Source: Bacillota bacterium | Lineage (GTDB): Bacteria > Bacillota > Clostridia > Saccharofermentanales > Fastidiosipilaceae | Assembly: GCA_023442635.1 (NCBI GenBank) | Contig: JAEZYR010000138.1 | Location: 1-8,133 of the forward strand | Reading direction: 5' to 3' | DNA length: 8,133 nucleotides | Shown: piece by piece, positions 1-6,396 of the stretch | How positions within the stretch are numbered: position 1 is the first letter of the stretch | Layout of the letters: every line of letters starts with the position of its first letter | Notes under the pieces: generated by a model | Databases searched by the model: none | Seen by the model: the letters and a program-made list of their open reading frames with translations, nothing else | What the model was told of the DNA's origin: nothing | Made by a program: the position numbers and the translations under genes

Positions 1-2585
1 GCGTCAATCATCGCGCGGACGTTACCGACAGAAGCACCTGCCACCACCGTATCGCCAACTTTTAGGGTACCCCGCTGCACAAGCAGGCTGGCCACTGTAC
101 CACGGTTGCGATCCAATTGGCTTTCGATGATGATGCCTTTGGCTTGAGCCTGTGGGTTGGCCTTGAGTTCCATCACCTCGGCCACAAGCAAGACATTTTC
201 TAGGAGCTCATCAATGCCCTCACCCGTATGAGCTGAGATCGGCACCATAGGTGTTGTGCCACCCCATTCTTCTGGAATGAGATTGTGCTGGGCTAGTTCT
301 TGCTTGACTTTGTCGACATTGGCGCCAGGTTTATCAATTTTGTTGATGGCGACCACAATTTCAGTTTCAGCTGCCTTGGCGTGGTTGATGGCCTCAACTG
401 TCTGGGGCATCACGCCGTCATCTGCCGCCACAACCAGAATAGCAATATCCGTTGCCTGAGCACCGCGGGCGCGCATCGTTGTGAAGGCCTCATGGCCAGG
501 CGTATCCAAGAAGGTAATCTTGCGATCGTCAACGCGTACCATGTAAGCGCCGATGTGCTGCGTAATGCCACCGGCTTCGCCAGCTGCTACTTTTGACTTG
601 CGGATATAGTCCAGCAAGCTGGTCTTACCGTGGTCAACGTGACCCATAATAACGACAACTGGTGGACGGGCTTCGAGCTTGTCCGGATCATCCTCCTCGT
701 CGTGGAAGAGGATATCTTCCTCACGAAATTCTTCTAGCTGATCCGTCTCAACGCCGAATTCACCTGCGATAATCGAGGCGGTATCGTAGTCAATGGTTTG
801 GTTGGCAGTTGCCATCACGCCCAATCCCATCAGCTGTTTGATGACTTCAGCGGCCGTTTTTTTGAGGGCTTCAGCCAACTCTTTAACCGTCAGCTGTCCT
901 GGTAACGAAACATGGGTAAGCTGAGATACAACAGGTTTGTTGTGGGTTGAGCGGCCGCGAACCTTGTCGCGTGTCAGTTGGCTGCTCTCCTCACGATCCG
1001 AACCACGGTTGTTACGGCTGCGCTTATTGCGGTCATAGGCTGCTCTCTGGGCAAAACCGCTATTGCGTTGGCCTTCACTTGAACGACCACCAAAGCCCTC
1101 GCTCGTGGGTGCTGCTGGACGGCGGCTCGAGGAACGACGTGAACGGTTGTTCTCGGGTTCGCGATCCTTGTCCATGAAGTTCTCAGATCCTGGACGGCCT
1201 CCCTGTGGGCGACCATTCTGAGGGCGAGCTCCGCGTGTAGCTCCACCAAAGCGTCCGGCACCATTTTGGGGTGTGCGGCGTCCTGTGCCAGCACTCGCGC
1301 CTCCTGCATGGCCAGCAGCTCCACTCTCCTGACGGCGACGGCGCTGAGCAAAGGCCTGGGCAGTAGCTGCCAAATCTGACTTAGCGCCTTGGCGGTCAAA
1401 GATGTTGCCAACCTTGCCTGGCGTAATCAAAACACCAGCTTGACCTGATGGCTTGGCCTCTCTGGTCGGTCCCTGCCCTCGATTGGGAGCGTCGGGTCCT
1501 GGAACAGCGGCCTTGGTGCTCGGCTCGGCTGCCCTTTGCGGTGCTTTGGGCGTTCTTTCTTTGCTGGCTTCAGTTTTATTCTTTTCGCTAGCCGCAGCTG
1601 CAACTGTTGCTGCTTCAGCAGTTTTTGCTTCTGGGGCTTTTTCTTGCTCTGAAGGCGTTTCGCTTGCTGTTTCTGCCGCTGCCTTAGCTGCTTGAGCCGC
1701 AGTCCGCTCTAATTTTTCTTTTTCTAGAAGCTCTTGTTCTTGCCGAGCCTTTTCTTCAGCAGCGGCTTTCTGCTTGGCTTCTTCAGCCTGGCGTTGAGCT
1801 TCTTCGCGTTCTTTCTGGCGCTGCTTTTGGGCCTCTTCAGCCGCCTTTTGGGCTTCGGCAGCACGGCGCATCGCAGCTCGCTTTTCTTCCTCGCGAGCCG
1901 CCTGTTCTCTCTCCGCTGCCGTCATGCGGTTATTCGCACGGCCGCGTTCTGTGCGCTGTTGTCCTCGCCCACTAGCTGAAGCACGCTTTTCGCTCGCTTC
2001 GTCCTGGCGCTCTTCGCCAGCTCGGCGCGCACGTTTCGCTTTTGTTACCTTCCCCTCATCCTGAGCAGCTTTCTCGCTGTTGCGACGCTCCGTTGCTCCA
2101 TGTAGGACTTCCATGCGGCCTACTTTGCGTGGGGTTGGCAAAGTTGTTTTGGATGGAATGGTTTCAGTACTTTCGACCGCAGCTACAGGCTCTGCTAGCT
2201 TTTCTGTCTGCTGGCTCTTCGCTGCCTTCGCTGGAGTGGGCGTCTCCTCCTTCGAAGAAGATGACGCTGCTGGGGAAGCTTCGTCTGGCTTGGCTTCTAC
2301 TGGCTGCTTCGCCGTTGTAGATCCTTCTTCCATTGCAGCTGTAGTCTCTTCGGGCTTTGCCTTTTTCTTGACTTTGACAACCTTCACGGTGCTATGAATC
2401 TTCTTGCCGCCGACGCCTTGCATGGTCACAACGGGACCAGCATCCTCCGCCTCGCCCGTCTCTGCTTGAGCTGGATGGTCTGGAGAAGACGGCAAGCTGA
2501 CATCGCCCGTCACCGGGTTTTTGATGTGGGTTGCTGTCTTTTGCTCTTCTTGGCTTTGTTGCCCTGAACCATCGTGTTTCGCCAT
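1..2585 (-). CDS. infB: Translation initiation factor IF-2, 3' end beyond the window
   Basis: GTPase that delivers initiator fMet-tRNA to the 30S subunit and promotes 50S joining. About 861 codons are present; the C-terminal domains lie outside the window. Reading from ATG at 2585: a charged, Ala/Glu/Lys-rich first part; a coiled-coil-like Glu/Arg/Ala/Gln stretch (about residues 220-340); a Gly/Arg/Asn-rich disordered stretch (about 414-533); an IF2_N-type module (about 560-610, beginning VSLPGQLTVKELAEAL); then the G domain. All GTPase motifs are intact: G1 GHVDHGKT (648-655), G2 GGITQHIGAY (672-681), G3 DTPGH (694-698), G4 NKID (748-751) and G5 SAHTGEG (784-790). Domain II begins after these (LDRNRGTVASLLVQRGTLK) and the reading stops in it. 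The G domain starts at 648, much later than in Bacillus subtilis or Escherichia coli IF2, so the N-terminus is unusually long. Last gene of the rimP-nusA operon seen here; the identification is secure. Confidence 0.98.
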   Translation of the reverse strand, partial: MAKHDGSGQQSQEEQKTATHIKNPVTGDVSLPSSPDHPAQAETGEAEDAGPVVTMQGVGGKKIHSTVKVVKVKKKAKPEETTAAMEEGSTTAKQPVEAKPDEASPAASSSSKEETPTPAKAAKSQQTEKLAEPVAAVESTETIPSKTTLPTPRKVGRMEVLHGATERRNSEKAAQDEGKVTKAKRARRAGEERQDEASEKRASASGRGQQRTERGRANNRMTAAEREQAAREEEKRAAMRRAAEAQKAAEEAQKQRQKEREEAQRQAEEAKQKAAAEEKARQEQELLEKEKLERTAAQAAKAAAETASETPSEQEKAPEAKTAEAATVAAAASEKNKTEASKERTPKAPQRAAEPSTKAAVPGPDAPNRGQGPTREAKPSGQAGVLITPGKVGNIFDRQGAKSDLAATAQAFAQRRRRQESGAAGHAGGASAGTGRRTPQNGAGRFGGATRGARPQNGRPQGGRPGSENFMDKDREPENNRSRRSSSRRPAAPTSEGFGGRSSEGQRNSGFAQRAAYDRNKRSRNNRGSDREESSQLTRDKVRGRSTHNKPVVSQLTHVSLPGQLTVKELAEALKKTAAEVIKQLMGLGVMATANQTIDYDTASIIAGEFGVETDQLEEFREEDILFHDEEDDPDKLEARPPVVVIMGHVDHGKTSLLDYIRKSKVAAGEAGGITQHIGAYMVRVDDRKITFLDTPGHEAFTTMRARGAQATDIAILVVAADDGVMPQTVEAINHAKAAETEIVVAINKIDKPGANVDKVKQELAQHNLIPEEWGGTTPMVPISAHTGEGIDELLENVLLVAEVMELKANPQAQAKGIIIESQLDRNRGTVASLLVQRGTLKVGDTVVAGASVGNVRAMID

Positions 2586-2599
2586 GATGATTGCTAAAT

Positions 2600-2605
2600 C
2601 CTCCT
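2600..2605 (-). promoter_or_regulatory. Shine-Dalgarno AGGAGG of infB with long spacing
   Basis: The minus strand reads AGGAGG, then 14 bases, then ATG GCG AAA CAC. This is longer than the usual 5-9 bases. No ATG, GTG or TTG in the infB frame lies nearer to the motif, so the start at 2585 remains the best choice, but initiation may be weaker than the perfect motif suggests. Confidence 0.6.
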
Positions 2606-2672
2606 AAAATCGGTCGCGTATCCTACAGACTAGGCTGCAAGACATATTTCCCGAAACTATTGCAATTTCTTT

Positions 2673-2701
2673 ATCTTATCGCTAGCTGGCAGCTTCCGCA
2701 A
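2673..2701 (-). promoter_or_regulatory. Possible internal promoter for infB
   Basis: In the 245-base gap between the L7Ae gene and infB the minus strand has TTGCGG (2701-2696), a 17-base spacer and TAAGAT (2678-2673). The match to the housekeeping consensus is moderate (3 or 4 of 6 at each hexamer), but the spacing is ideal. A small stem AGCTT-GCGG-AAGCT overlaps the -35 side. A secondary infB promoter would explain such a wide gap inside an operon. This is inference only. Confidence 0.3.
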
Positions 2702-2830
2702 GCTAAAGCCTGGAATCGAGGCACTTTTCACTTCGACGCCTGTCTAAAATAGGTAAAGAGATATTCTGATCCTATGCATTTATCTTTCTGGCAAAAGAAC
2801 AATACCTTAGCACCTAAAGCAAGCTCAGAC

Positions 2831-3154
2831 TCACTCTGGCTTGAAGGGATCACTTAAATGAGCTTGCAGACCGACCGCAAAGGATTTGTCTGTGACAGCC
2901 AGCACGGCCACCCCCGCACGACCTAAACGAGCCCCCAAGACCTCGTTCGCGAGATCCATGGCATAAATGGGCGTCTCAGCGGGCAGCTTTTCGAGAAAAA
3001 TCCTAAGGTCTCTTTTGAAGGGGCGACAGGCAATCACAAGCTCAGCTCGGCCTTTGTCGCAAGCGTCAAGCACCGCGCTGCGCCCCACGGCTAGTTTTTT
3101 GGCCCGTTGTGCCAAGCCCAGCAAATTCAAAATCTTGTCCGTCGCCTGTTCCAA
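2831..3154 (-). CDS. ylxQ: L7Ae-family RNA-binding protein (YlxQ-like)
   Basis: A 107-residue member of the ribosomal L7Ae/L30e/S12e fold family, which in many Gram-positive bacteria lies between ylxR and infB and binds kink-turn RNA. The N-terminal LLGLAQRAKKLAVG (11-24), the strand RAELVIAC (36-43) and the C-terminal LGARLGRAGVAVLAVTDKSF (73-92) fit the family. The loop after the central strand, usually close to A-x-DAS-x-NT, reads IACRPFKRDL here, a clear divergence. The start is TTG at 3154, preceded by AGGAAGG with 3 bases between. No ATG or GTG lies in frame between it and the stop upstream; CTG at 3169 is the only other candidate. The gap to ylxR is 147 bases and to infB 245 bases. Family assignment is good; the precise role (50S component or accessory RNA binder) cannot be read from sequence. 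Confidence 0.88.
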   Translation of the reverse strand: MEQATDKILNLLGLAQRAKKLAVGRSAVLDACDKGRAELVIACRPFKRDLRIFLEKLPAETPIYAMDLANEVLGARLGRAGVAVLAVTDKSFAVGLQAHLSDPFKPE

Positions 3155-3301
3155 ACGCCTTCCTGCCAGTTTTACATTTTTTTGTCCAGCTCGCCTCGCT
3201 GATCCGACCCTACATTTTCAAGTCGCTGAACGAAATGGCGTCGCTTAGCTATTGAGCCAACACCTCGTTTTGCCCATTCTTCAGCTCCTCTGCCAGCTGT
3301 C

Positions 3302-3727
3302 TCATGGAAGGGGCTTGGGTAGACGTCTAACCTTGTGCCCCTTGGCGTCCAAAACAGGTTCCGCATTGGCCAAAGCCGCGTCACGAGCCAGGCGGCGAGC
3401 TTGCTCAGCCTCCTCTGCCGCTCTGGCTTGAACGGCCGCTCTTAGCTCTGCTGCCACTTGCGCAAGACCCGCTACCTCACCAGATAGCTTCAGCTGTTGC
3501 TGCAAACGCCTTCCCTTCAGCAAGGCTTCAACACAGGGTTCTTGGCAACAGACGTAAGCCCCCCGACCAGGCGCTCGTTGGCTGTGATCCAATCGAACGC
3601 CCTCTTCTTCGGTATAGACAACTCTAAGCAAATCCCGTTTAGCAAAACGCCCCCTGCACACCAGACACATGCGCTCAGGCTGCCTTTTGCTTTTGGGCTG
3701 TTGTCCTTTGCTCTTTTTGTTGGGCAT
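3302..3727 (-). CDS. ylxR: YlxR (RnpM) family RNA-binding protein
   Basis: A 141-residue YlxR protein. In Bacillus subtilis this family was renamed RnpM, a modulator of RNase P; DNA-binding and regulatory roles have also been proposed for it. After a basic leader the family core is clear: RMCLVCRGRFAKRDLLRVV (19-37), VRLD (44-47) and PGRGAYVC (53-60), then a helix with C65 and KGRRL (71-75). The family is normally about 90-100 residues; here an extra tail of about 45 residues rich in Ala, Glu and Arg follows (about 92-141), ending in a basic and proline-rich KVRRLPKPLP. The ATG at 3727 is fixed by an in-frame TAG three codons upstream. AGGAAGG lies one base before ATG, or four bases if AGGA alone is the pairing element. 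Between nusA (49-base gap) and the L7Ae gene. Confidence 0.94.
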   Translation of the reverse strand: MPNKKSKGQQPKSKRQPERMCLVCRGRFAKRDLLRVVYTEEEGVRLDHSQRAPGRGAYVCCQEPCVEALLKGRRLQQQLKLSGEVAGLAQVAAELRAAVQARAAEEAEQARRLARDAALANAEPVLDAKGHKVRRLPKPLP

Positions 3728-3776
3728 GCCTTCCTAGCTTTCTACATGAACGAGAAGCCTTTTGGGCCTGCTGTTC

Positions 3777-4892
3777 TTAATTTTCGTCATCCTCTAGAGG
3801 CGCCTCATCCTCTTGCTCATCCAAGGCCTGCTCTAGGTCTTCAGCCAGAATAGCCGCATACTGGGCTTCTGATTTGATATCGATCTTCCATCCCGTCAAA
3901 TGGGCTGCCAGGCGCACATTCTGTCCCTCGCGCCCAATGGCCAAAGATAGTTGCTGGTTGGGCACCACAACGGTTGCCATGCGCTCTTCTTCGTCGCAAA
4001 TCACCATCAGTACCCGAGCCGGGCTTAGGGCATTGGCAATGAAAGTCTCAAGGGTCGGATCCCACTCGATAATGTCAATCTTTTCGCCACCCAACTCACT
4101 CGTCACCGCTTGCACGCGCATACCATGAGCGCCCACACAAGCACCTAGGGGGTCGATTTGGGGGTCGCGAGAGGCCACGGCAATCTTGCTCCGATAACCA
4201 GCCTCACGTGCCACAGAAACGATTTCGACAATGCCCTCTGCAATCTCGGGCACTTCATTCTCAAAAAGCTTGCGCACAAGATTAGGATGCGAGCGGGAAA
4301 CATAGACGACAGGTCGATTGCCGCGATCTTGCACCTTTAAGATGTAAAAACGCATGCGCTGGTTGAAGCTATACGATTCACCCCGCACTTGCTCCATGCG
4401 CGTCAAAACAGCTTCCGCCCGTCCAATGTCCACGATAACGTCATTGCGATCTCGGCGCTGGACAACACCCATGGCCAACTCGCCAATACGGTTACTGAAT
4501 TCGTCCTGGATCATCTGGTGCTCAATATCAGACAACTTTTGGACAATGGCATTTTTGGCCGTCTGGGCTGCCAGGCGTCCGAAGTCCTGAGGGGACAGCT
4601 CGAATTCCAGCATGTCTCCCAGCTCAAAGTCCTCATCGATGGCTTGGGCATCGGCCAAACTCAATTGCTGATTGGGATCTTCTACCTCAGCAACCACTTC
4701 TTTGTGTGTAAACACGCGCATCTCACCCGTGTTACGGTCAATATTAGCGCGAATATTATCCGTATTTTTGGCGTCAAATTCGCGTTTGTAGGCTGCGACA
4801 AGCCCCTCTTCGATCGCTGTAAAAAGCTCTTCTGGCTCAATACCGCGCTCTTTGGCCAAAAGGCGAATGGCCTCAATCAGTTCTCCGTTCAT
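3777..4892 (-). CDS. nusA: Transcription elongation/termination factor NusA
   Basis: NusA binds RNA polymerase near the RNA exit channel, promotes pausing and hairpin-dependent termination, and acts in antitermination complexes. The 371 residues show the N-terminal polymerase-binding domain (about 1-125), an S1 domain (about 137-200, with MGVVQRRDRNDVIVDIG), KH1 (about 230-300, loop G254-A-H-G257 within GACVGAHGMRVQ) and KH2 (about 305-345, loop G320-R-E-G323 within AIGREGQNVRLAAHLTGW). It stops soon after KH2, as in Gram-positive NusA, in an acidic tail (352-371, about half Asp and Glu). The KH1 loop pair is Ala-His where a basic residue is common. The start ATG at 4892 is preceded by a perfect AAGGAGGT at 6-base spacing, the best ribosome binding site in the operon. 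It lies 179 bases after rimP. Confidence 0.99.
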   Translation of the reverse strand: MNGELIEAIRLLAKERGIEPEELFTAIEEGLVAAYKREFDAKNTDNIRANIDRNTGEMRVFTHKEVVAEVEDPNQQLSLADAQAIDEDFELGDMLEFELSPQDFGRLAAQTAKNAIVQKLSDIEHQMIQDEFSNRIGELAMGVVQRRDRNDVIVDIGRAEAVLTRMEQVRGESYSFNQRMRFYILKVQDRGNRPVVYVSRSHPNLVRKLFENEVPEIAEGIVEIVSVAREAGYRSKIAVASRDPQIDPLGACVGAHGMRVQAVTSELGGEKIDIIEWDPTLETFIANALSPARVLMVICDEEERMATVVVPNQQLSLAIGREGQNVRLAAHLTGWKIDIKSEAQYAAILAEDLEQALDEQEDEAPLEDDEN

Positions 4893-5071
4893 ATACTGAC
4901 CTCCTTGATAGCTGTTTACCTTGCTAAAGTCTTACTCAATAGATCTCGAACTCGATGTCCTTATCTATAGCCTACCTGACAGCCGATTTTCATAAGAGAA
5001 ACGGTGTTCTTGCTCTTCTCGGATGAGCTCAAGGCCGTTCGTCCTCTCCAATTCAGCCTTCTTGGCTTAAA

Positions 5072-5548
5072 TTAAAACACCACCACCCGGTGTAGTTTGG
5101 CGATTTCTTCCCATGTGAAGCTGCGGATTTCACCGTTGTCTAACTTTAGGCTAAGCTCTGCCTCACCAACCGAACAAAGCTCGCCTTCAAACTGCTTTTG
5201 CTTGTCCTTGGCTTGATACAAGCGCAGTTCAACCCTCTCATGTAAATGTCGAAGGGCAGCTTCTGAATCAACTAATGGCCGATCAAAACCAAAGGATTCC
5301 ACGACTAATTGATAGGGCTTTTGCCAACTGAAGCGCTCATCTAAGGCAGGATCAACCAGGCGTGAAACATCTGCGCAATCATCCATGCTGATAGGGGATG
5401 CGCTATCGATGACAAGGCGCAAAATCTGTTGAGCGCCCTCGCGCACAAACTCGACATCCGCAATCACCACATTTTTCGCGTTTTCATAGCTGAGCAAGGC
5501 CTCTCGTGCAATGTCCCAAGCTTCTTGGGCTAGTTTGCCACCTTTCAT
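5072..5548 (-). CDS. rimP: Ribosome maturation factor RimP
   Basis: RimP assists assembly of the 30S subunit. The 158 residues have the family length and layout: an N-terminal alpha/beta domain with VVIADVEFVREG (27-38), LRLVIDS (43-49) and ISMDDCADVSRLVDPALDE (53-71), then an SH3-like C-terminal domain (about 92-158) with FEGEL (120-124) and a closing strand. The usual YxLEVSSPGLDRPL signature is YQLVVESFGFDRPL here (79-92): the Ser-Pro-Gly is lost but DRPL is kept. ATG at 5548 follows AGGAGG by 11 bases, and an in-frame TAG two codons upstream excludes an earlier start. First gene of the operon; its position directly before nusA supports the call strongly, even though overall similarity looks modest. 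Confidence 0.95.
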   Translation of the reverse strand: MKGGKLAQEAWDIAREALLSYENAKNVVIADVEFVREGAQQILRLVIDSASPISMDDCADVSRLVDPALDERFSWQKPYQLVVESFGFDRPLVDSEAALRHLHERVELRLYQAKDKQKQFEGELCSVGEAELSLKLDNGEIRSFTWEEIAKLHRVVVF

Positions 5549-5569
5549 CCTCTATGCTTCCTCCTTTAT

Positions 5570-5599
5570 AAAGAAAAGAGCAGGCCTGAGCCCACTCTT
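5570..5599 (-). terminator. Terminator-like hairpin (possible attenuator) in the rimP leader
   Basis: The minus-strand RNA can form a 10-bp stem, AAGAGUGGGC / GCCUGCUCUU, around a 4-base loop UCAG (5599-5576). The two U at the end of the stem continue into UUCUUU, giving a nearly pure U-tract (7 of 8). The rimP AGGAGG follows at 5565-5560. Two of the pairs are G-U in the minus-strand RNA but would be A-C mismatches in a plus-strand RNA, so the fold favours the minus strand. A terminator between the promoter and the first gene would act as an attenuator. In B. subtilis NusA is known to autoregulate through NusA-dependent termination in the leader of this operon; the same logic here is inference. 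Confidence 0.6.
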
Positions 5600-5614
5600 A
5601 CTGCAGCGACCAAA

Positions 5615-5653
5615 GCAACTTTCGTTGCCAAAATCCAAGAACCCCCTGGATTT
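5615..5653 (-). other. Two further hairpins in the rimP leader
   Basis: Just after the predicted transcription start the RNA can form AAATCCA / TGGATTT (7 bp, 9-base loop GGGGGTTCT; 5653-5631). This is followed closely by GCAAC-GAAA-GTTGC (5628-5615), a 5-bp stem closed by a GNRA tetraloop, extendable by one G-U pair. GAAA tetraloops are stable and often take part in RNA contacts. Together with the terminator-like stem they fill most of the leader. No known riboswitch class was recognised. Confidence 0.4.
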
Positions 5654-5660
5654 CATAAGA

Positions 5661-5689
5661 ATTTTAGCAGACTGACCCCAAGCTTACAA
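5661..5689 (-). promoter_or_regulatory. Promoter of the rimP-nusA-infB operon
   Basis: The minus strand reads TTGTAA (5689-5684), a 17-base spacer and TAAAAT (5666-5661): 4 of 6 and 5 of 6 matches to the housekeeping sigma consensus at ideal spacing. The predicted start, about 7 bases after the -10, falls near 5654, giving a leader of roughly 105 bases before rimP. It lies back to back with the promoter region of the divergent P-loop gene. Confidence 0.6.
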
Positions 5690-5710
5690 GAACAGGCAAA
5701 AAACTGATCT

Positions 5711-5739
5711 TTAGTTCACCGTCAAAAATGCGCTATTAT
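5711..5739 (+). promoter_or_regulatory. Possible promoter of the P-loop gene
   Basis: TATTAT at 5734-5739 matches 5 of 6 bases of the -10 consensus. The hexamer 17 bases upstream, TTAGTT (5711-5716), is a poor -35. TTCACC (5715-5720) is no better in sequence and too close, at 13 bases. The predicted start would be near 5746, about 44 bases before the chosen ATG. Confidence 0.35.
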
Positions 5740-5789
5740 TAGATCACTCCCGAAGACGGAGCAAAATGCAACCAAGGAGTACAACAATT

Positions 5790-6212
5790 ATGGTGAAAGT
5801 AACCATTGGCCCTAAGGGCAGCGGCAAAACGGGACGCTTGATTGATCGATTGAACCAATACGCTGAGAATGAAGCCGCTAATGTTGTTTTGATTGAGCAC
5901 GGTCGCCGCCTTGATCGTCAGATCAATCACCGTATCCGCCTTGTTGAGATTACCGAGTACCCTGTCGAAGGTTACGAGCAGTTGCTGAGCTTTCTAGCTG
6001 GTATCACAACGATGGATTACGATATCACCGATATTTATATTGATAGCCTTTTCAAAGTAGCTAGCTGCGATTGCGCTGAGAGCTGCGGCCGCTTCCTTTC
6101 TGCCCTTGAGGCTTTCTCCCAAAAGCAAAATCTCACCTTCCACGTGGTCATCAGCTTGGAGAGCGACGAAATTCCTCAGACCCTCAAAAGCTACGAGCAG
6201 AACGAGTTCTAA
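5790..6212 (+). CDS. Small P-loop nucleotide-binding protein of unknown function
   Basis: A 140-residue protein. Walker A GPKGSGKT is at residues 7-14 and a Walker-B-like strand, ITDIYIDSL, at 79-87 with D85 as the likely acidic residue. A final strand, LTFHVVISLESDEIP (115-129), resembles sensor regions of compact P-loop proteins. A cysteine cluster C93-x-C95-x3-C99 lies just after Walker B. No membrane segment is seen. Similar short proteins in Clostridia are often annotated as ATP-binding or, misleadingly, PilT-like; I recall this from the family and have not searched. ATG at 5790 is chosen because AAGGAG lies 10 bases before it; the earlier ATG at 5766 has no such motif and would place the ribosome binding site inside the gene. 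It stands alone, divergent from rimP, and is closed by a strong terminator. Nucleotide binding is likely; the substrate is unknown. Confidence 0.85.
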   Translation: MVKVTIGPKGSGKTGRLIDRLNQYAENEAANVVLIEHGRRLDRQINHRIRLVEITEYPVEGYEQLLSFLAGITTMDYDITDIYIDSLFKVASCDCAESCGRFLSALEAFSQKQNLTFHVVISLESDEIPQTLKSYEQNEF

Positions 6213-6252
6213 TCTTCTAGCTTCTACTTCTCGTATCGAAATAGCTTGCAAC

Positions 6253-6294
6253 AAGCAAAAGCAGCCCCATGAGGCTGCTTTTGTTTTGTCTTTT
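6253..6294 (+). terminator. Strong intrinsic terminator after the P-loop gene
   Basis: AAAAGCAGCC (6257-6266), a 6-base loop CCATGA, then GGCTGCTTTT (6273-6282) form a perfect 10-bp stem. It extends outwards by four more pairs, including one G-U. A T-rich run (TTTTGTTTTGTCTTTT to 6294) follows. It lies about 45 bases after the stop codon and isolates this gene from mscL. Confidence 0.93.
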
Positions 6295-6396
6295 AAAGTT
6301 CACCTATCGCCAACGCAAGGATCGCTGCCTTCTGCCTAGCGCTTACCCCAGTAACAGGACTAAGTCTCTAAGCATAAAAATAGATAGTGAAAGCTC

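Noticed and set aside
974..1411. 145-residue minus-strand ORF
   Set aside because: It lies wholly within infB in another frame of the same strand, over the Gly/Arg-rich segment; the infB frame continues through with recognisable domains on both sides.
1734..1979. Plus-strand ORF rich in Phe, Leu and Ser that looks like a membrane protein
   Set aside because: It is the antisense of the Glu/Lys/Ala/Gln coiled-coil segment of infB; GAA, AAG and GCT codons read backwards give TTC, CTT and AGC, which mimics a hydrophobic protein.
3172..3384. 70-residue minus-strand ORF bridging ylxR and the L7Ae gene
   Set aside because: It overlaps the ylxR end in a different frame, has no domain or ribosome binding site, and its composition looks random.
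4389..4970. 193-residue plus-strand ORF
   Set aside because: Antisense to nusA, whose frame is fully supported by domain motifs; no ribosome binding site or known domain.
4893..5071. Gap between rimP and nusA examined for a riboswitch, terminator or small gene
   Set aside because: Only weak short stems were found, such as AGCC-AAGAA-GGCT just after rimP, and a TTGAGT/TAAACA pair at 15-base spacing; none is strong enough to call.
5994..6254. 86-residue minus-strand ORF opposite the P-loop gene
   Set aside because: Shadow of the P-loop coding frame, with no ribosome binding site.
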